Both the position numbers and the translations under genes were made by a program. Source: Ypsolopha sequella (taxonomy: Eukaryota; Arthropoda; Insecta; Lepidoptera; Ypsolophidae). Taken from it: a stretch of DNA of 64,000 nt. Position 1 is the first letter of the stretch. Every line of letters starts with the position of its first letter. Location: the NCBI GenBank assembly GCA_934047225.1, contig OW204012.1, positions 2,976,001-3,040,000 on the forward strand. Direction: 5' to 3'. The notes under the pieces were generated by a model, which was not told where the DNA came from, searched no databases, and saw nothing but the letters and a program-made list of their open reading frames with translations. Shown piece by piece: positions 10,279 through 21,229 of the stretch.

Positions 10279-10724
10279 CACGCTCGGGCAGACTTGCTCG
10301 AGCCGTCGGACAGTGCAGACCTCTCTAATAAGTTGCTGTGCTGTCAATTGAATAAAACGAAGCTCTGGTAATACTTTCAATGTTTTATTTGAAAATTGAA
10401 GATGAGTGATCACCAAGAAAGTATTCGTGACGTCAGCAGGTCACACTTTTTAAAAATACAACCGAGGCTCTTTCTACGTCATATATAAATACATGCCTAC
10501 CTCCGCCCATTCGATTAGTCTTGCTAAGAAGAAGAAGAAAGTATTTATCAATGCTATTAAATTGTACCTCATTGGCATTTTATTACTCAGAATATGAGAA
10601 CATGCTTGAAAAAAAGAGTATTTTATGTAAAAACACCAAAGACAAACAGCATTTTTACAACATTTTTTATCTAATTTTCGGCCCATTTTATTTATAATAA
10701 AGTTTTAAAGTGGCAGTGGTTGAA

Positions 10725-10975
10725 GTTGAAGTGGCAGTGGACTGGACATATTTGTCGCTGACGTGATGACCGTTGGGGCCGTAAGGCATTGGAATGGAGA
10801 CCACGTACAGCAAAGCGCAGCGTAGGCCGCCCTCGTGCCCGCTGGACTGACGATCTGAAGGACGTTGCGGGTGGCGGCTGGACGAGGATGACTGAGGACC
10901 GCCAAGAGTGGCGTTATATTGGGGAGGCCTATGTCCAGCAGTGGACGAATACGGGCTGATGGATGGATGTCTGGA
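10725..10975 (+). pseudogene. RTE-type LINE, 3'-terminal coding fragment
   Basis: Plus-strand translation gives WGRKALEWRPRTAKRSVGRP, RARWTDDLKDVAGGGW, then EDRQEWRYIGEAYVQQW. This is the conserved C-terminus of insect RTE LINE polyproteins. It ends TATGTCCAGCAGTGGACGAA then GATGGATGGATG, the RTE 3' tail. Related tails are at 15195-15530, 18000-18245, 24850-25212 and 38560-38640. The 5' truncation is typical of target-primed insertion. Confidence 0.88.
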
Positions 10976-12164
10976 AAGTTTTAAAATTCTGTGATTCAAA
11001 GTTCAAAGTATCGTGTTAGAAAACTTAACTGTTTCCACCTGGCTATCTCAATTAGATTATTTTTACAAGACAGAACAATTATCTACTATTGTTAGCTGAT
11101 TTGAAGTAAAACACGTTTTTGGTTGAATTTTGTATAATTTGTGTTCGATTTGTTTATTTTACTTTTATTTTCTAGTTATAACTTTGCTAAAATGATCTCA
11201 TTTCATTTTATATTTCTTACTTTTTTCAATTATAAGAAAACTTTATTTCATTATGTAACTGTTATCCTAGAATGTATGTTACACTTTAAATATAATTGTT
11301 TAATTCAATTAAAAATAATACACCTTAAAATATAATGTATTTTGAAGGATGCTGTTATTATATTGCTATTCTCTTCTATTGGACCCCGCATTTCAAGTTC
11401 GCTTAGTTTGGGGTCCACCAAAACACATTTTAATCTTCTATAACTTTTTTAAACTTCTGTAACCCTATTTTAAGAGGTTTTGTTACCTTGTGTTTGTCAA
11501 TAAACTTTTTTTATTAACTGCTAAAAATGTCTTTAGACAAAAGTTTTACTTTTTTTAATTTTTACTTGATACAAACAAGATAATAGTAGAGACTAGAGCA
11601 CACATAAGCGTCAAGTAGAGCCTTGCATCTCAGTATGTTCTATATATTTATATAAATATAATATAGACGGGCAGTTTTTTTTGTCTTATGGCGATGACAG
11701 CTTTTTTAAGCATACGTTTAGTGTCAAGTATGATTCTGATATAGGTATTAAGATCAGATGCCGTTTATTCATCATCACTGTACAATTTAACAAACATTAA
11801 CCATATAAGGATAGGATACATTTTGCTAGGAAATAGATAGGTAACTTTTTAGTAGGATTAGATAATAAATACGACCTACTAATGGGAAGGAAGGCATTAC
11901 AACATTCACAGAGGTGAATCTCTTAGTTATTTATTACACTACTGTGCAAGTTAAACCTGGTTCTTCTATCAAAGTTTACGTCTATCAATCTGAACGAAAT
12001 AGATTTTACACTTTATATTTTTTTTTATTCTCAACGTTTCAATCAACTTAAGGTGGTAAGGTGGAATGTGAAGGAACGCATTCCCAAATAAAAAACTAAT
12101 GAATGTTTTGTTATTTTTTATGATTTATGGCATTAAGTGACAGAAGACAGAAGTGTCAGTTAAG
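10976..12164. other. AT-rich stretch, nothing recognised
   Basis: Short open frames here are AT-rich and lack any motif. No repeat borders identified. Confidence 0.4.
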
Positions 12165-12295
12165 GTTTTCTAGCAGAGTTGTGTTATTTTATGCATCACT
12201 TTGTAAATGATCCTGCACTACAACTTTAATTTGTAGTTGTTGTACAGGATAATTTATAAAGTAAAGCTTAAAATAACACAGCTTTGCTATAAAAG
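12165..12295. mobile_element. Palindromic MITE, AGAGTTGTGTTATTTTA family
   Basis: Left arm TAGCAGAGTTGTGTTATTTT at 12171 is mirrored by AAAATAACACAGCTTTGCTA ending at 12289; inner parts pair through CCTGCACTACAACTTTAA against its complement. Only about 130 bp long and non-coding. A single arm of the same family is at 34028-34110. Confidence 0.82.
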
Positions 12296-12373
12296 CATAA
12301 TGAACATTAAACTATTGTCACATTTATTTATTACTTTTTATTAAAAAATAATTAAAATACTAGTTTTTTTTTT

Positions 12374-12520
12374 GCAAAGTAGGTATATATAATACACATT
12401 TATATGTAATAAAATAATAAATAAATATGAATTAGATTAAAGGTTTATTTAATTTATGTAGCAATATATATATATGACTAGCTGACCCGGCGAACTTCGT
12501 TCCGCCAAACAGTCTAATAA
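12374..12520. repeat. Dispersed repeat shared with 4985-5118, ending in a moth repeat motif
   Basis: GCAAAGTAGGTATATATAAT and TTTATTTAATTTATGTAGCA match the left flank of the 5119-6122 element. It runs into GCTGACCCGGCGAACTTCGT, a motif that I recall as widespread in lepidopteran genomes. Confidence 0.65.
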
Positions 12521-13489
12521 TATCGTGTTAACTTTAGTTAAACTTATTTTAGGATTTCATTAAGGTAATAACATTAATACAACTTTTTTGCAAATACAGA
12601 AATGTTTTATTGCTTGCCATTGCGAAAGAAGAATGGCAGAGACCCATGTAGATTCAGTACCGTTGTTAGGCTTAGCGTAGGGTATTGAATATATGCAGAA
12701 ATAATAGTTCTTGGAATAACTAAGCTATTTTTAAAACTTGGGGTTTTAATCTTTAATGACATCAGAACGCTACATAAATAGGTTTCTTTTATATGCGTAG
12801 TTTTGTCAACAGATGGCACCACATGCTGTTTGCATTCGTAAAATTAATTAATTAATTTATTGTTATTCGATAACTTATCCGATACTTTATTAATTATTCT
12901 GCTATTCGGAGCGGATAAGAATACACCAAAAAAGAGATAACTAACATCGATCCAGCCGATCTTGAGTTATAAGTGGTGTAACTAACACGACTTTGTTTTA
13001 TATATTTAAGATTATGATTGGTGAAATATATATTATACAAGGTGAAATCCAATCAAACGAAAACAATCATAAGTTTTGAATCTGGAAATGCATTCCATCG
13101 CGTCAACCTAAACTAAAGATTTATCTATTTGGTAACAGAAGTTAGGAATATGACTTAGGTATGCTAAAAACCAAGAAGTTTATAACCAGACTGCTGTGCT
13201 AACCTCTATTAAACGTCACAATCTAAAATAAATGACCTCTATGATTTATGAAACATTTTCTTTTTGACTATACGTATTAAAAGTAAAGTCTTGAAAAGTA
13301 ATCAAATTTTTGGCATGGCCTTGTTTCATAGGAAGTTTACACTCCAGTTATAAAATTCTTGCTAAAAAGCAACCAAATTGGCTTCTAGTCGCGATGTGTA
13401 GTACTTACGAGTAAATAACAGTAACACTTTTGGGCTTCACTGATAGCGGTAACAATAAGAGGGCAGAAAAAGGTTTACATTGATGATGG
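12521..13489. other. Non-coding stretch with one ACAAGGTGAAATCC repeat copy
   Basis: Contains a short copy of the 6152 repeat family at about 13034-13062. Otherwise nothing recognised. Confidence 0.4.
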
Positions 13490-13499
13490 TTCACAAGAA

Positions 13500-13672
13500 C
13501 AGACGAAGTTCATAAGTACCTAAAACTTCCTACTGTAAAAGAAGAAGCAAATATCAGGAACAAAACCTACAGAAATAGGATTGTCAATCATGAAAACAGA
13601 CTTGCTCAGGGTCTAAGCGAACCACTCCAAACAAGACGCCTGAAAAGGCAGCACACATGGGACAACTTATAA
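13500..13672 (+). pseudogene. LINE RT C-terminal tail fragment
   Basis: The plus frame reads EVHKYLKLPTVKEEANIRNK, then YRNRIVNHENRLAQGLSEP and RRLKRQHTWDNL before a stop. This is the tail pattern (dLxIPTVxE...NPLA...RRLKRxHP.DL) seen at the end of ORF2 in insect Jockey-like LINEs. Only the last ~57 residues remain. A (GAT)n run follows at 13813. Confidence 0.8.
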
Positions 13673-13904
13673 TATAATATAAATCATGAAGGCAACCCGA
13701 CACTGGGAGGGCATGCCTAACAAGCCTCTAATTACTTACCCTTAAAAAAACTGCTTATGGTTTTAAAACCGATTGCAAGTTAGCAAAGCAAAGGACAAAA
13801 AAAAAAATTATTGATGATGATGATGTTGAGGTGGGACGCCTGCTGAGATCAAGCAGATCGGCTCTCTATTTGGAGCTATTCCATCCAATTCCCATTGCTT
13901 GAGC

Positions 13905-14090
13905 TTTGGTATCCTTTTGTCCTACGGACGTTCCCTCCTCAAATCTTCTACTTCTTTTAATAAATCTAAGTAAAGTCGCCGTCAATAGAAATTGTGGACT
14001 ATGTAAACAAGCCGTTTTCTCAATTTTTCTCAAAGTTCTGTCACGGAGTCTCACTGAACATTATTCCAAATCATGAAGCATCAAGTCTTA
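13905..14090 (+). pseudogene. Coding-like fragment with NRNCGLCKQ motif
   Basis: The plus frame is open for about 60 codons and contains INLSKVAVNRNCGLCKQAVF before a stop near 14092. The same peptide core appears on the opposite strand at 14680-14850 (DIKVAINRNCGLCKQSAM), and the shared DNA is about 39 bp with few mismatches, mostly at third positions. I do not recognise the family. It may be a decayed transposon ORF or a broken host exon. It lies in the long intron between gene A exons 1 and 2. Confidence 0.35.
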
Positions 14091-14466
14091 CCAGTCATTC
14101 ACTGTATTTCATCATGAAATATTCAATACTCACCAGTTAATTACAGAAAATTATAGAATCAATAGTCAATTCTGTACTGCGTCGAGTTTGCTGTCATATT
14201 TTTTTCTCATCGAATCTGTATTGTCTTTGAAAATTGGTGATGTACGAATCATTTTGAATATAAACCTATTTTATTCGTGATGCTATTTTATTCTGTCTTT
14301 TTTTTTTGACAGCGTTACTTTATAATCTTTGACATAAATGTGTGTGTGATTCTATCGAGAGCTGTGTGATCTTCCAGCGTTGCTCTAAAATCTTTTGTGT
14401 TTTCGGTATTCTAACGACTTGGCTTCTCTTACTGATTTTATCATACTAGCATTGTGATTTGGATAG

Positions 14467-14637
14467 TGTTTTACCTTGAAACAACTACCTGCTTTACCTG
14501 AAGAAAAAATGAAAGAACTGGATGGGATAATAGATACGGCCAACAACGCTGTGACGGAACCATTTGTAATTAACATGGGTGATTTGACTAGCGATTCATC
14601 AGAATATTTTAGCGATGAATCAAATAAAGAAAATTAA
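14467..14637 (+). CDS. Acidic open fragment ending SDSSEYFSDESNKEN, unknown
   Basis: An open plus-strand frame after a TAG at 14464 reads FTLKQLPALPEEKMKELDGI, then IDTANNAVTEPFVINMGDLT, then SDSSEYFSDESNKEN and stop. Composition looks like a genuine acidic C-terminal tail rather than random AT-rich DNA. The TAG could serve as a splice acceptor (GGATAG|TG). It lies on the strand opposite to gene A, in its intron, between the two inverted NRNCGLCKQ fragments, so it may belong to the same unknown unit. No family recognised. Confidence 0.35.
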   Translation, partial: CFTLKQLPALPEEKMKELDGIIDTANNAVTEPFVINMGDLTSDSSEYFSDESNKEN

Positions 14638-14689
14638 TTAAGCACCTAACATATTTTAATCACATACTTACCCATCTCTAGATAGTTCA

Positions 14690-14855
14690 CCTATTCATAG
14701 ACAAAGACAACATGGCACTTTGTTTACATAGTCCGCAATTTCTATTGATGGCTACTTTTATATCTGAATACTCAAGATACTTGAGATCTTCCTCCTTGAT
14801 GTGGTCATCACCAAGTATCTCCCATCTTATGCTAGAAAATATGAAGCATTCTCCC
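14690..14855 (-). pseudogene. Inverted partner of the NRNCGLCKQ fragment
   Basis: The minus frame reads IRWEILGDDHIKEEDLKYLE, then YSDIKVAINRNCGLCKQSAM, then a stop. It is preceded by an acceptor-like TATTTTCTAG. Similarity to 13905-14090 is confined to the VA(V/I)NRNCGLCKQ stretch. IKEE fits a SUMO consensus as in genes A and B, but no phase-compatible join to gene A exon 1 is found. Confidence 0.35.
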
Positions 14856-14957
14856 AAGGTTTACATTAACTACCTACTTGAAATATCAGCGTAGTGGCCT
14901 TGCACCCTTGGCTATAACCTACCCAGAGATAAATATTAGTACTCAGAAGTTACTTAC

Positions 14958-15029
14958 ACTGAACTTCATCTCTGTGTCATCGTATTCTTTCTCGATTTGA
15001 AGGTTTTTCTTACTGTGAGGATTCTCCAT
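14958..15029 (-). CDS. Gene A exon 1 (start codon exon)
   Basis: The minus-strand exon spans 14958-15080: acceptor CGTTTTTCAG, about 51 nt of 5' UTR with an in-frame stop (ACACCTAGGA), then ATG at 15029. It encodes MENPHSKKNLQIEKEYDD then TEMKFS, and ends in phase 0 at the donor GTAAGTAAC. The sequence before the ATG is non-coding, which supports this start. The acceptor implies an upstream 5' UTR exon at higher coordinates. Joined in phase to 4787-4868, it begins an acidic protein of unknown function. Confidence 0.72.
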
Positions 15030-15194
15030 TCCTAGGTGTTGGTTTGCGTTAAGTACACGTCAATGTCTTTCACTGTCAAACTGAAAAACGAAATAATAAT
15101 TAGAATATAATAAAGAAACTATTGGTTGGGGTGTATAAAAGGGGGCACTATGAGAAAAAAGACTTAGAAAAGTATCGTGCCCCTTTATCGACAC

Positions 15195-15530
15195 TCCGAC
15201 CAAACTATTGAACAAAATACCTTGTGGTGGCAGAGTCAATGCCAAGACCGACTGTGGAGGTAACACCATCTTACTCCGTAACACCATCTTTACCAAAGTT
15301 ATTCAGGGGAGAGTAAAGAGACAGCTCTCAGGCACAACCAGGTGGCCCACAATGATTGCCGGCCTTTTTATAAAACAGACAGGTGATGGGCAGCGGCGTC
15401 ACAGGTGCAAGGGTTTCGGTACCGCCCTCACCAACCCGCCTGCCCAGCGTGTGGGAGTATGGGCAATTCTTCTAAGAGGATCGCCAAGAGTTGTCTGGCG
15501 AAGACAGGCTGATGGATGGATGGATTGAAC
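15195..15530 (+). repeat. RTE LINE 3' fragment (ACTGTGGAGGTAA... subfamily)
   Basis: Shares with 24850-25212 the words GACTGTGGAGGTA, TCTCAGGCACAACCAGGT, AAACAGAC and CGCCTGCCCAGCGTGTG, and ends in GCTGATGGATGGATGG. It lies just upstream of gene A exon 1 in transcription sense. Short open frames across it are diverged RTE C-terminal coding. Confidence 0.8.
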
Positions 15531-16315
15531 AAAATAGTTACCTTTGAAAGGTTGTTGAATATAATAAATTATGTAAACTAATCGAAGCTGTTTTATTACT
15601 TAACATAATACACATAGAAACAATTATATTAAGTATTTGCCTTTGTAACTTGGAATTTATAAACTTACGAACTCTTTTTTTTTTTCATTTTCCCATTAAG
15701 TGGAAAGGCAAAGGAATCTTAGCCCATACAGCCATGTCTGACGTTATAGTTATTATCTGTTTATATGCACTATCCCCTTCTGTTGAGGATCATCTGAAAG
15801 GTCTTTCCTGTCTAAGTCACTGTTCTGTTGTTTCCGCTATAATGATAGCCTTATAGGTAACGCAAATACAACAGGGTTAGAAAAAACACACGAAAAGGCA
15901 CAGCCCGCACTTTTGTTCCATTGAACAACATACTACACAGGTTACGGCGATTTTAATTCAAAATATTCTATCACTATTGTTGATCAAAACACCCAAAATG
16001 CAATATTTTTTCAATAAAACAAAAAAACGACACCATCACATCTTCGCGCCTTTTTTCCAACCCCTTACGAACTCTGTGTGACAGGTGTCTGGCTGACACT
16101 ACAGATTTAGGGTACGTTCCGAAACGTGTGTTCTCAGTTGCGCTTAGTGTTTGAAACGCTTTCGAGAATATCGCACTAACAAGTGCAATTTCTAACTCTG
16201 TCTGGGTACCGATAAAATTCACCTGAAAGTTGTCATTTCGGAGTTTTCTCGGGATTCGGACAAATTTTGAAAATAGAATTCTACATTTCCGTACGAACAA
16301 GGTGAAAATTAGAAA
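15531..16315. other. Non-coding; possible gene A upstream region
   Basis: At 16080-16280 the sequence becomes more balanced in composition (GTACGTTCCGAAACGTGTG) than the surrounding AT-rich DNA, as a 5' UTR or promoter might. I see no convincing promoter element, so this is only a guess. Confidence 0.3.
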
Positions 16316-16666
16316 GTTTTTTTTTGTAGACTGCTGACGCCTTGAAAAACACCTTTTACTCTTGTATTTTTTCTGAAATATGCATTACTTTCTGAGAAAA
16401 AAAACATTGAATTATTTTTTTTATGGAGAAAATAAGTTCATAAGGCGTAGATTTCCGCAGTTAATTGTGAGAAAATAAAATGTTGGCTGTAACTTTCTCT
16501 ATCACCTGCAGAAATTTTCATTTTAAATAAATATTAAGTTTTAAAAAATTTAAAAAATTAAGTATTCAATATTTTTTTCTCAGAGCGTAATGCACATTTC
16601 AGAAAAAATACAAGAATAAAAGGTGTCTGTAAAGATGTCAGCAGTCTACCAAAAAAAAAAAAAAAC
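16316..16666. mobile_element. Foldback element with about 90-bp inverted arms
   Basis: The left arm GTAGACTGCTGACGCC ... CTTGTATTTTTTCTGAAA is mirrored at the right end by TTTCAGAAAAAATACAAG ... GATGTCAGCAGTCTAC. The T-run and A-run at the two ends are also complementary. Non-coding centre. Confidence 0.85.
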
Positions 16667-17362
16667 TATTCGATTCCTTGACCTTCAACTCGACTTAGCC
16701 CTAAGTCCACAATTTCTTCAGCGTGCGCCACACCGTTATGTTTGCGCCTTTTTTATCGTTTTCCCAGCAGTTTCCAATCGATCTTGTAATTCCCGTATGG
16801 TCTCGACCCGATATGTCGCGACAAATTGCGAAACTTGCAAATGTGTACATAGCAACATTGAACAAAGAAGGTTATCTAACCCTGCGTTCCGAAATATAAT
16901 TATATCGCTAAAATCGATTACGAAAGTATGAAGTGAATGGCTTATGATCAATTGTAATTCTATTACGGACCGCAGGGTAAATTGTCTATTGTAAGAATTT
17001 ACATTCATTCATATGTCCTTCCGCTTTGAGGCGGTAATTTCAAAATGGCTTCAAGAGAGGAAAGGTCAGAACAGCATCGCAATCCAGGATTTCATTCTAA
17101 AGCTAAGTAGTAGTCCTGAATACCAAATTATAACTCTCAGTAGACATAAAGACTAATTTAAGACATGTAAAGTGTATAATTTATAGTAATGGTAATGAAA
17201 TGAGTTTATGAATATACTTACCAATCTGTAATCTAAGTGTGATAAAACCTTTATAAGAAGTTGTTAAGGGCGTCTATAGAGACAAGTTAGTAATCCTTCT
17301 AAAGCTGAGTGGAAGAAGGCTCCAATTCCTGAAGGAATATTAGTTGAACCAAAGTGGTTGAG
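16667..17362. other. Non-coding; donor-like site at 17222
   Basis: A strong minus-strand donor ACAGATTG|GTAAGTATA at 17222 could end an upstream untranslated exon of gene A. No coding support exists. Confidence 0.3.
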
Positions 17363-17520
17363 ATACGAGGTATAGTGAGACCTTGTGACACAGGTATAGT
17401 GAGACCTTGTGTAAGTCCCGAGAGCAGTAGTGCTGAGCGCCTGGTTAGAGCGCTGGGACGTATGGAGCATAAGAGAATTTAGTTTGGGTGAACTTGGCTG
17501 GCCAGCAGGTAATGATCCCA

Positions 17521-17727
17521 TATATCCGTTGGTAGGACGGAAGAGTAAGAGATATCCGTTGGTAGGACGGAAGAGTTAGAGATATCCGTTGATAGGACGG
17601 AAGAGTTAGAGATATCCGTTGATAGGATGGAAGAGTTAGAGATATCCGTTGGTAGGACGGAAGAGTTAGAGATATCCGTTGATAGGACGGAAGAGTTAGA
17701 GATATCCGTTGATAGGACGGAAGAGTT
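17521..17727. repeat. 30-bp tandem repeat, 7 copies
   Basis: The unit GATATCCGTTGRTAGGACGG + AAGAGTTAGA repeats seven times with single-base variants (GGTAGG or GATAGG). Just before it, TATAGTGAGACCTTGTG at 17373 is duplicated at 17396. Confidence 0.95.
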
Positions 17728-17999
17728 AAGAGACAGAAAGAGACATGTTTGTACCCGTTAGTAGAATTCTGAGGAAATTAAGTTAGTTGAATTCAATAAG
17801 GGACAAACTTAACATATCAGCAATAAAGATAATAATATCCATTTCAGATAACGATATCCATTTCAGTTTCAGACTGTTTCACAGTGTTTTATATTAATTT
17901 ATGTCACACTGGACTCACTGAATCAACACCAACTTACCTTCAACGAGCACAATAATTTATTACTCGTAAGTTCATACACATACAATATTTATAAGAGAG

Positions 18000-18245
18000 T
18001 CATCATCATCATCCATCAGCCTAGTTCGTCTACTGCTGGACATAAGCCTTTCCAGGACTTTGCCACTCCTGGCGGTCATCCTGGAAGAATTGCCCATACT
18101 CACACATGCTGGGCAGGCGGGTTAGTGAGCGTGGTGTCACCAGTCTGTTCCATATAAGGCCTGGCTATTAGGGATGGATATACCGCCATCCATCGGACCC
18201 AGGCATGGTGGGCCTCCTGGCTTTTTGCCTGTGAGCTATCTTCTT
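18000..18245 (-). repeat. RTE LINE 3' fragment, minus orientation
   Basis: Starts CATCATCATCCATCAGCCTA then CTGCTGGACATAAGCC, the reverse of the RTE tail. It continues CAGTCTGTTCCATATAAGGC and CGCCATCCATCGGACCCAGG, the reverse of text near 24960-25040. Confidence 0.85.
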
Positions 18246-18964
18246 ACTCTTCCTCGAATTACTTCGAGGGGGTCTCCAAGTAAGAGAAAAGAGTCAGGGG
18301 ATAATTTTTCAATGATATTGATAAAGAACAATAAAGCAAAATATTTTGATTAAAAATAGTTCAGTTACTTATTTATTTTATTTATATGCCGCTGAACATA
18401 AAACATTTTATCTACTTCCATACTGCAATACGGTAATTACAACATCAAAAGCGGTTTTATATGTAGCTGCATTGTTTGTCCGATGTTATAACATTACATT
18501 ATAACACTGCAATTCTGCGCTGTGATTGGCCCAATTTATTATAACACCGCTTAGATAATTGTTCTTATTATTCCCATAGCTCTGACCTTCTATCAGTGGT
18601 ATCTACCTGATCAGAGATCGAGATTTTCGAGAAGACTACAGACACGGTAGAGTGAGGGTTTAAAGTTTTGTGAAATATAATGTTTTAACACTGCGGTATA
18701 CACTCGGCAAGCCTCGTGATAAAAAACTGCACTCATCCATCAAGGCCTTTATTACACAATAGTTACAGTTACCATAAAGGTTTATTTATGATGTACTCTT
18801 TATGCAGTTATCTTTTACAACTGGCACTTACACGACTGGACTCAGTACCGGTCCCCGAATGACAACCTCACCTGCTTTGAGTGCACCATGCTAACTAGCA
18901 GACGGGGCTATAGCACATATAAAGGTATATATATCTAAGTCACTAGGACGTTAACATCACAAAT
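18246..18964. other. Non-coding stretch, nothing recognised
   Basis: AT-rich with scattered short inverted words (TATAACATTACATTATAACA). No gene that I can support. Confidence 0.35.
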
Positions 18965-18965
18965 G

Positions 18966-19075
18966 GATAGATGACATCAAAGAGTGGACTGGACTAAAAA
19001 GCTTCAAAGACTTGAAAGATGCAGCAAAAGATCGCAAGCATTTTAGCCTACTGACCTCCAAACTTAAATTTTGAA
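18966..19075 (+). pseudogene. LINE C-terminal fragment (WIDDIKEWTG)
   Basis: The plus frame reads RWIDDIKEWTGLKSFKDLKD then AAKDRKHFSLL and a stop. The W.DDI..W.G....A..A.DR..W pattern is the conserved end of many LINE ORF2 proteins in insects. Confidence 0.7.
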
Positions 19076-19276
19076 GATGGCACCTAATGCTGAATGAGAT
19101 CTAAGTCCCACGAACCATCGCCAAACAGTAGAACGGGCGAAAGTCTACCACAGCAATCAAACCGCCCATCGTGGTACCGCGGTGAATAGGGCAAAACCTT
19201 CCATCTTGGAAGCGGCACAGGTCAAGCTGACGGTTGCGATTTAACCACCATTTAATAATCACCTGTTTATTAACTA

Positions 19277-20013
19277 TTAAGATGCCTTATGCATTCTTAT
19301 GATGTGTCTTTTAAGATTACCATTTTGTCTGCACTGGTAGTCGCAAATCATACACTTGAACGGCTTCTCCCCTGTGTGAGTTGTGATGTGTTTCTTTAGA
19401 CTACTGGATTGATTGCACTGGTAGTCACAATACCCACATTTGTACGGCTTCACTCCCGTATGCGTTTTCATGTGTATCTTTAAATTGCTGGTGTCATTAC
19501 ATCGGTAATCACAAACCTCACATTTGTACAGTTTTTGCCCTAGGTGAGTTCTAATATGCTTGTTTAAATCACTGTTATTTTTGCACTGGTAATCACACAT
19601 GTTACATTTATACGGCTTCTCTCCAGTATGCGTTCTCATATGCTTCTTTAGACTGTCTGCTCGACTGCATTGGTAGTCACAAGCCTCGCATATATACGGC
19701 TTCTCTCCTGTATGTGTTCTCATGTGGATCTTTAAATTACTGGAGTGATTGCACCGGTACTCGCATCCGTCGCATTTATACAGCTTTTCTTCCGAATGTG
19801 TTTTAATGTGCTTATTTAATTCGCTGTTACTTTTACAACAGAAGCCGCAGGTTTCGCATTTGAACGGCTTCTCTCCTATATGTGATCGCATGTGTTTGTT
19901 TAAACTGTCCTTACGACTACACTCGTGGTCGCACGTTTCGCACTTAAACTGCTTTTTTTCTTCACTTCGTAAAACTCTCTTCTTTCTTAGCTTCTTCAAG
20001 GGGGTCTGGTCAC
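19277..20013 (-). CDS. C2H2 zinc-finger terminal exon, eight fingers
   Basis: An open exon of 245 codons begins after acceptor CTTCTTCCAAG (GT GAC CAG ACC...) and ends at TAA 19277-19279; AATAAA lies a few bases beyond. A basic leader (LKKLRKKRVLRSEEKKQ) is followed by eight consecutive C2H2 fingers of 23-24 residues, most with C-x2-C-x3-C (CDYQC). Linkers are TGEKP or close variants (IGEKP, SEEKL, LGQKL, TGVKP). Such arrays bind DNA in the nucleus. No ATG precedes the fingers, so upstream exon(s) are needed; the exon enters in phase 1, compatible with the phase-1 donors of the 30312-30390 and 4787-4868 exons. It could be an alternative last exon of gene B or the end of a separate paralogue whose 5' part I did not find. 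All finger ligands are intact. Confidence 0.9.
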
Positions 20014-20394
20014 CTTGGAAGAAGAGTAGTACGAATTAATCATAATATAAAATTTTTTTTTTTTTTTCAAATATTTGTTTACTCGAAGTTTGCTTTTAGT
20101 CGATGTTTTCTAGTTTGTAATAAATAAATAAAATATAATAATAATCTTTTATTTCGGATAACTCATAATCCATAGCATATTAATAACACTTGATATTAGG
20201 TATGGGTAGTATTTAAACAAGCGAATATAAATTCAAATTTAAGGTGTCAAAAATACTGAACATAGCATACTAAAACACTAAGTGGGCGAATAAAAATGTT
20301 GATAACGACTTGAAAATACAAATTTGAGTTGAGTTTCTCAGGCGAACAATTTTATATTTTAGTGACAATTTAATTTTAAGTAATAAAACTAGGG
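20014..20394. other. AT-rich intronic stretch
   Basis: Upstream of the zinc-finger exon. No 5' exon identified. Confidence 0.4.
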
Positions 20395-20535
20395 ACGTCG
20401 CCTCGCTCCACTCCGCTTCTCTTCCATTCGCTCGTCGTCGCACCTATTTTTTGACTTTTGGTAAAATATTTTCGATTTCATACACTCGCCCACTCAGTAT
20501 TTTTAGTCGCACGCTTTGGTATTTATTCCAGACAC
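20395..20535. repeat. Dispersed repeat, GTCGCCTCGCTCCACT family
   Basis: GGGACGTCGCCTCGCTCCAC and TTTTGACTTTTGGTAAAAT, then TTTCGATTTCATA recur at 30497-30620, and in inverse at about 31035-31100 (AAAAGTCAAAAATAGGTGCG). Identity unknown. Confidence 0.6.
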
Positions 20536-20792
20536 TTGAAGTCGCTAATTATATTTTTATTCGCCTGATTAATAATTATCCTTAGGTTAGTAACACGAAA
20601 TAAAAATAAAATGTAATGAAATTTGTTTTTAGTTGATATTTTTTAGTTTGTAATACACTCAGAGCCATCTGTTCCTTAGAACAAGGCGTGAATTTCACAT
20701 AACGCTCTCGTGAACATTCAGTATATGTGCATTATGGTATAACAAGTAGTTACAAAAAATCGGTGTATAGGTATGGTGGAAAAATTCGTTGA

Positions 20793-20870
20793 TCCAGATG
20801 AGGACATCGCAGTCGTTAGCGCGCCTCTCATGTAAGCAGGAGGTAGCAGGGTCGAATCCTGGCTCGAGGA
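20793..20870 (+). repeat. tRNA-derived SINE relic
   Basis: A-box-like CAGTCGTTAGCGCG and B box GGTCGAATCC (20850-20859) stand at tRNA-like spacing, preceded by CATCG. Arms do not fold as a complete tRNA. Confidence 0.55.
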
Positions 20871-21229
20871 ATTTGTTCAAATATTTGTTTACTTGAAATT
20901 TGTTTCTAGTTGATCTTTTCTAGTTTGTAATGCCTCTAATAATATTGAGAGTACCCTAAGCGATGGATGGCGCTATAAAAAAACATTTAAGCTAAGAATA
21001 TGTTATGCAAAGAATTACATTCATACAATTTTGAAAGAAAAGTAAAACTCCATATTCTATACTTTTAATCGCTTGACAGCAAAAAAATGGGAGTCTTATA
21101 TACGAACTTCTCTTACTAAATGGTCTATTTTGAAAAGGCACTTTAAAAGTATTAGATATGGTCTCAAAGGGGCAATTACGTAGACATTAAAAGTATTTGA
21201 AAACTTCCGAAAAAAGCTGTTAGAATTAT

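Noticed and set aside
17222..17950. Donor-like sites at 17222 and about 17937 as gene A 5' UTR exons
   Set aside because: The GTAAGT matches are good, but without coding content or acceptors there is nothing to separate them from chance.
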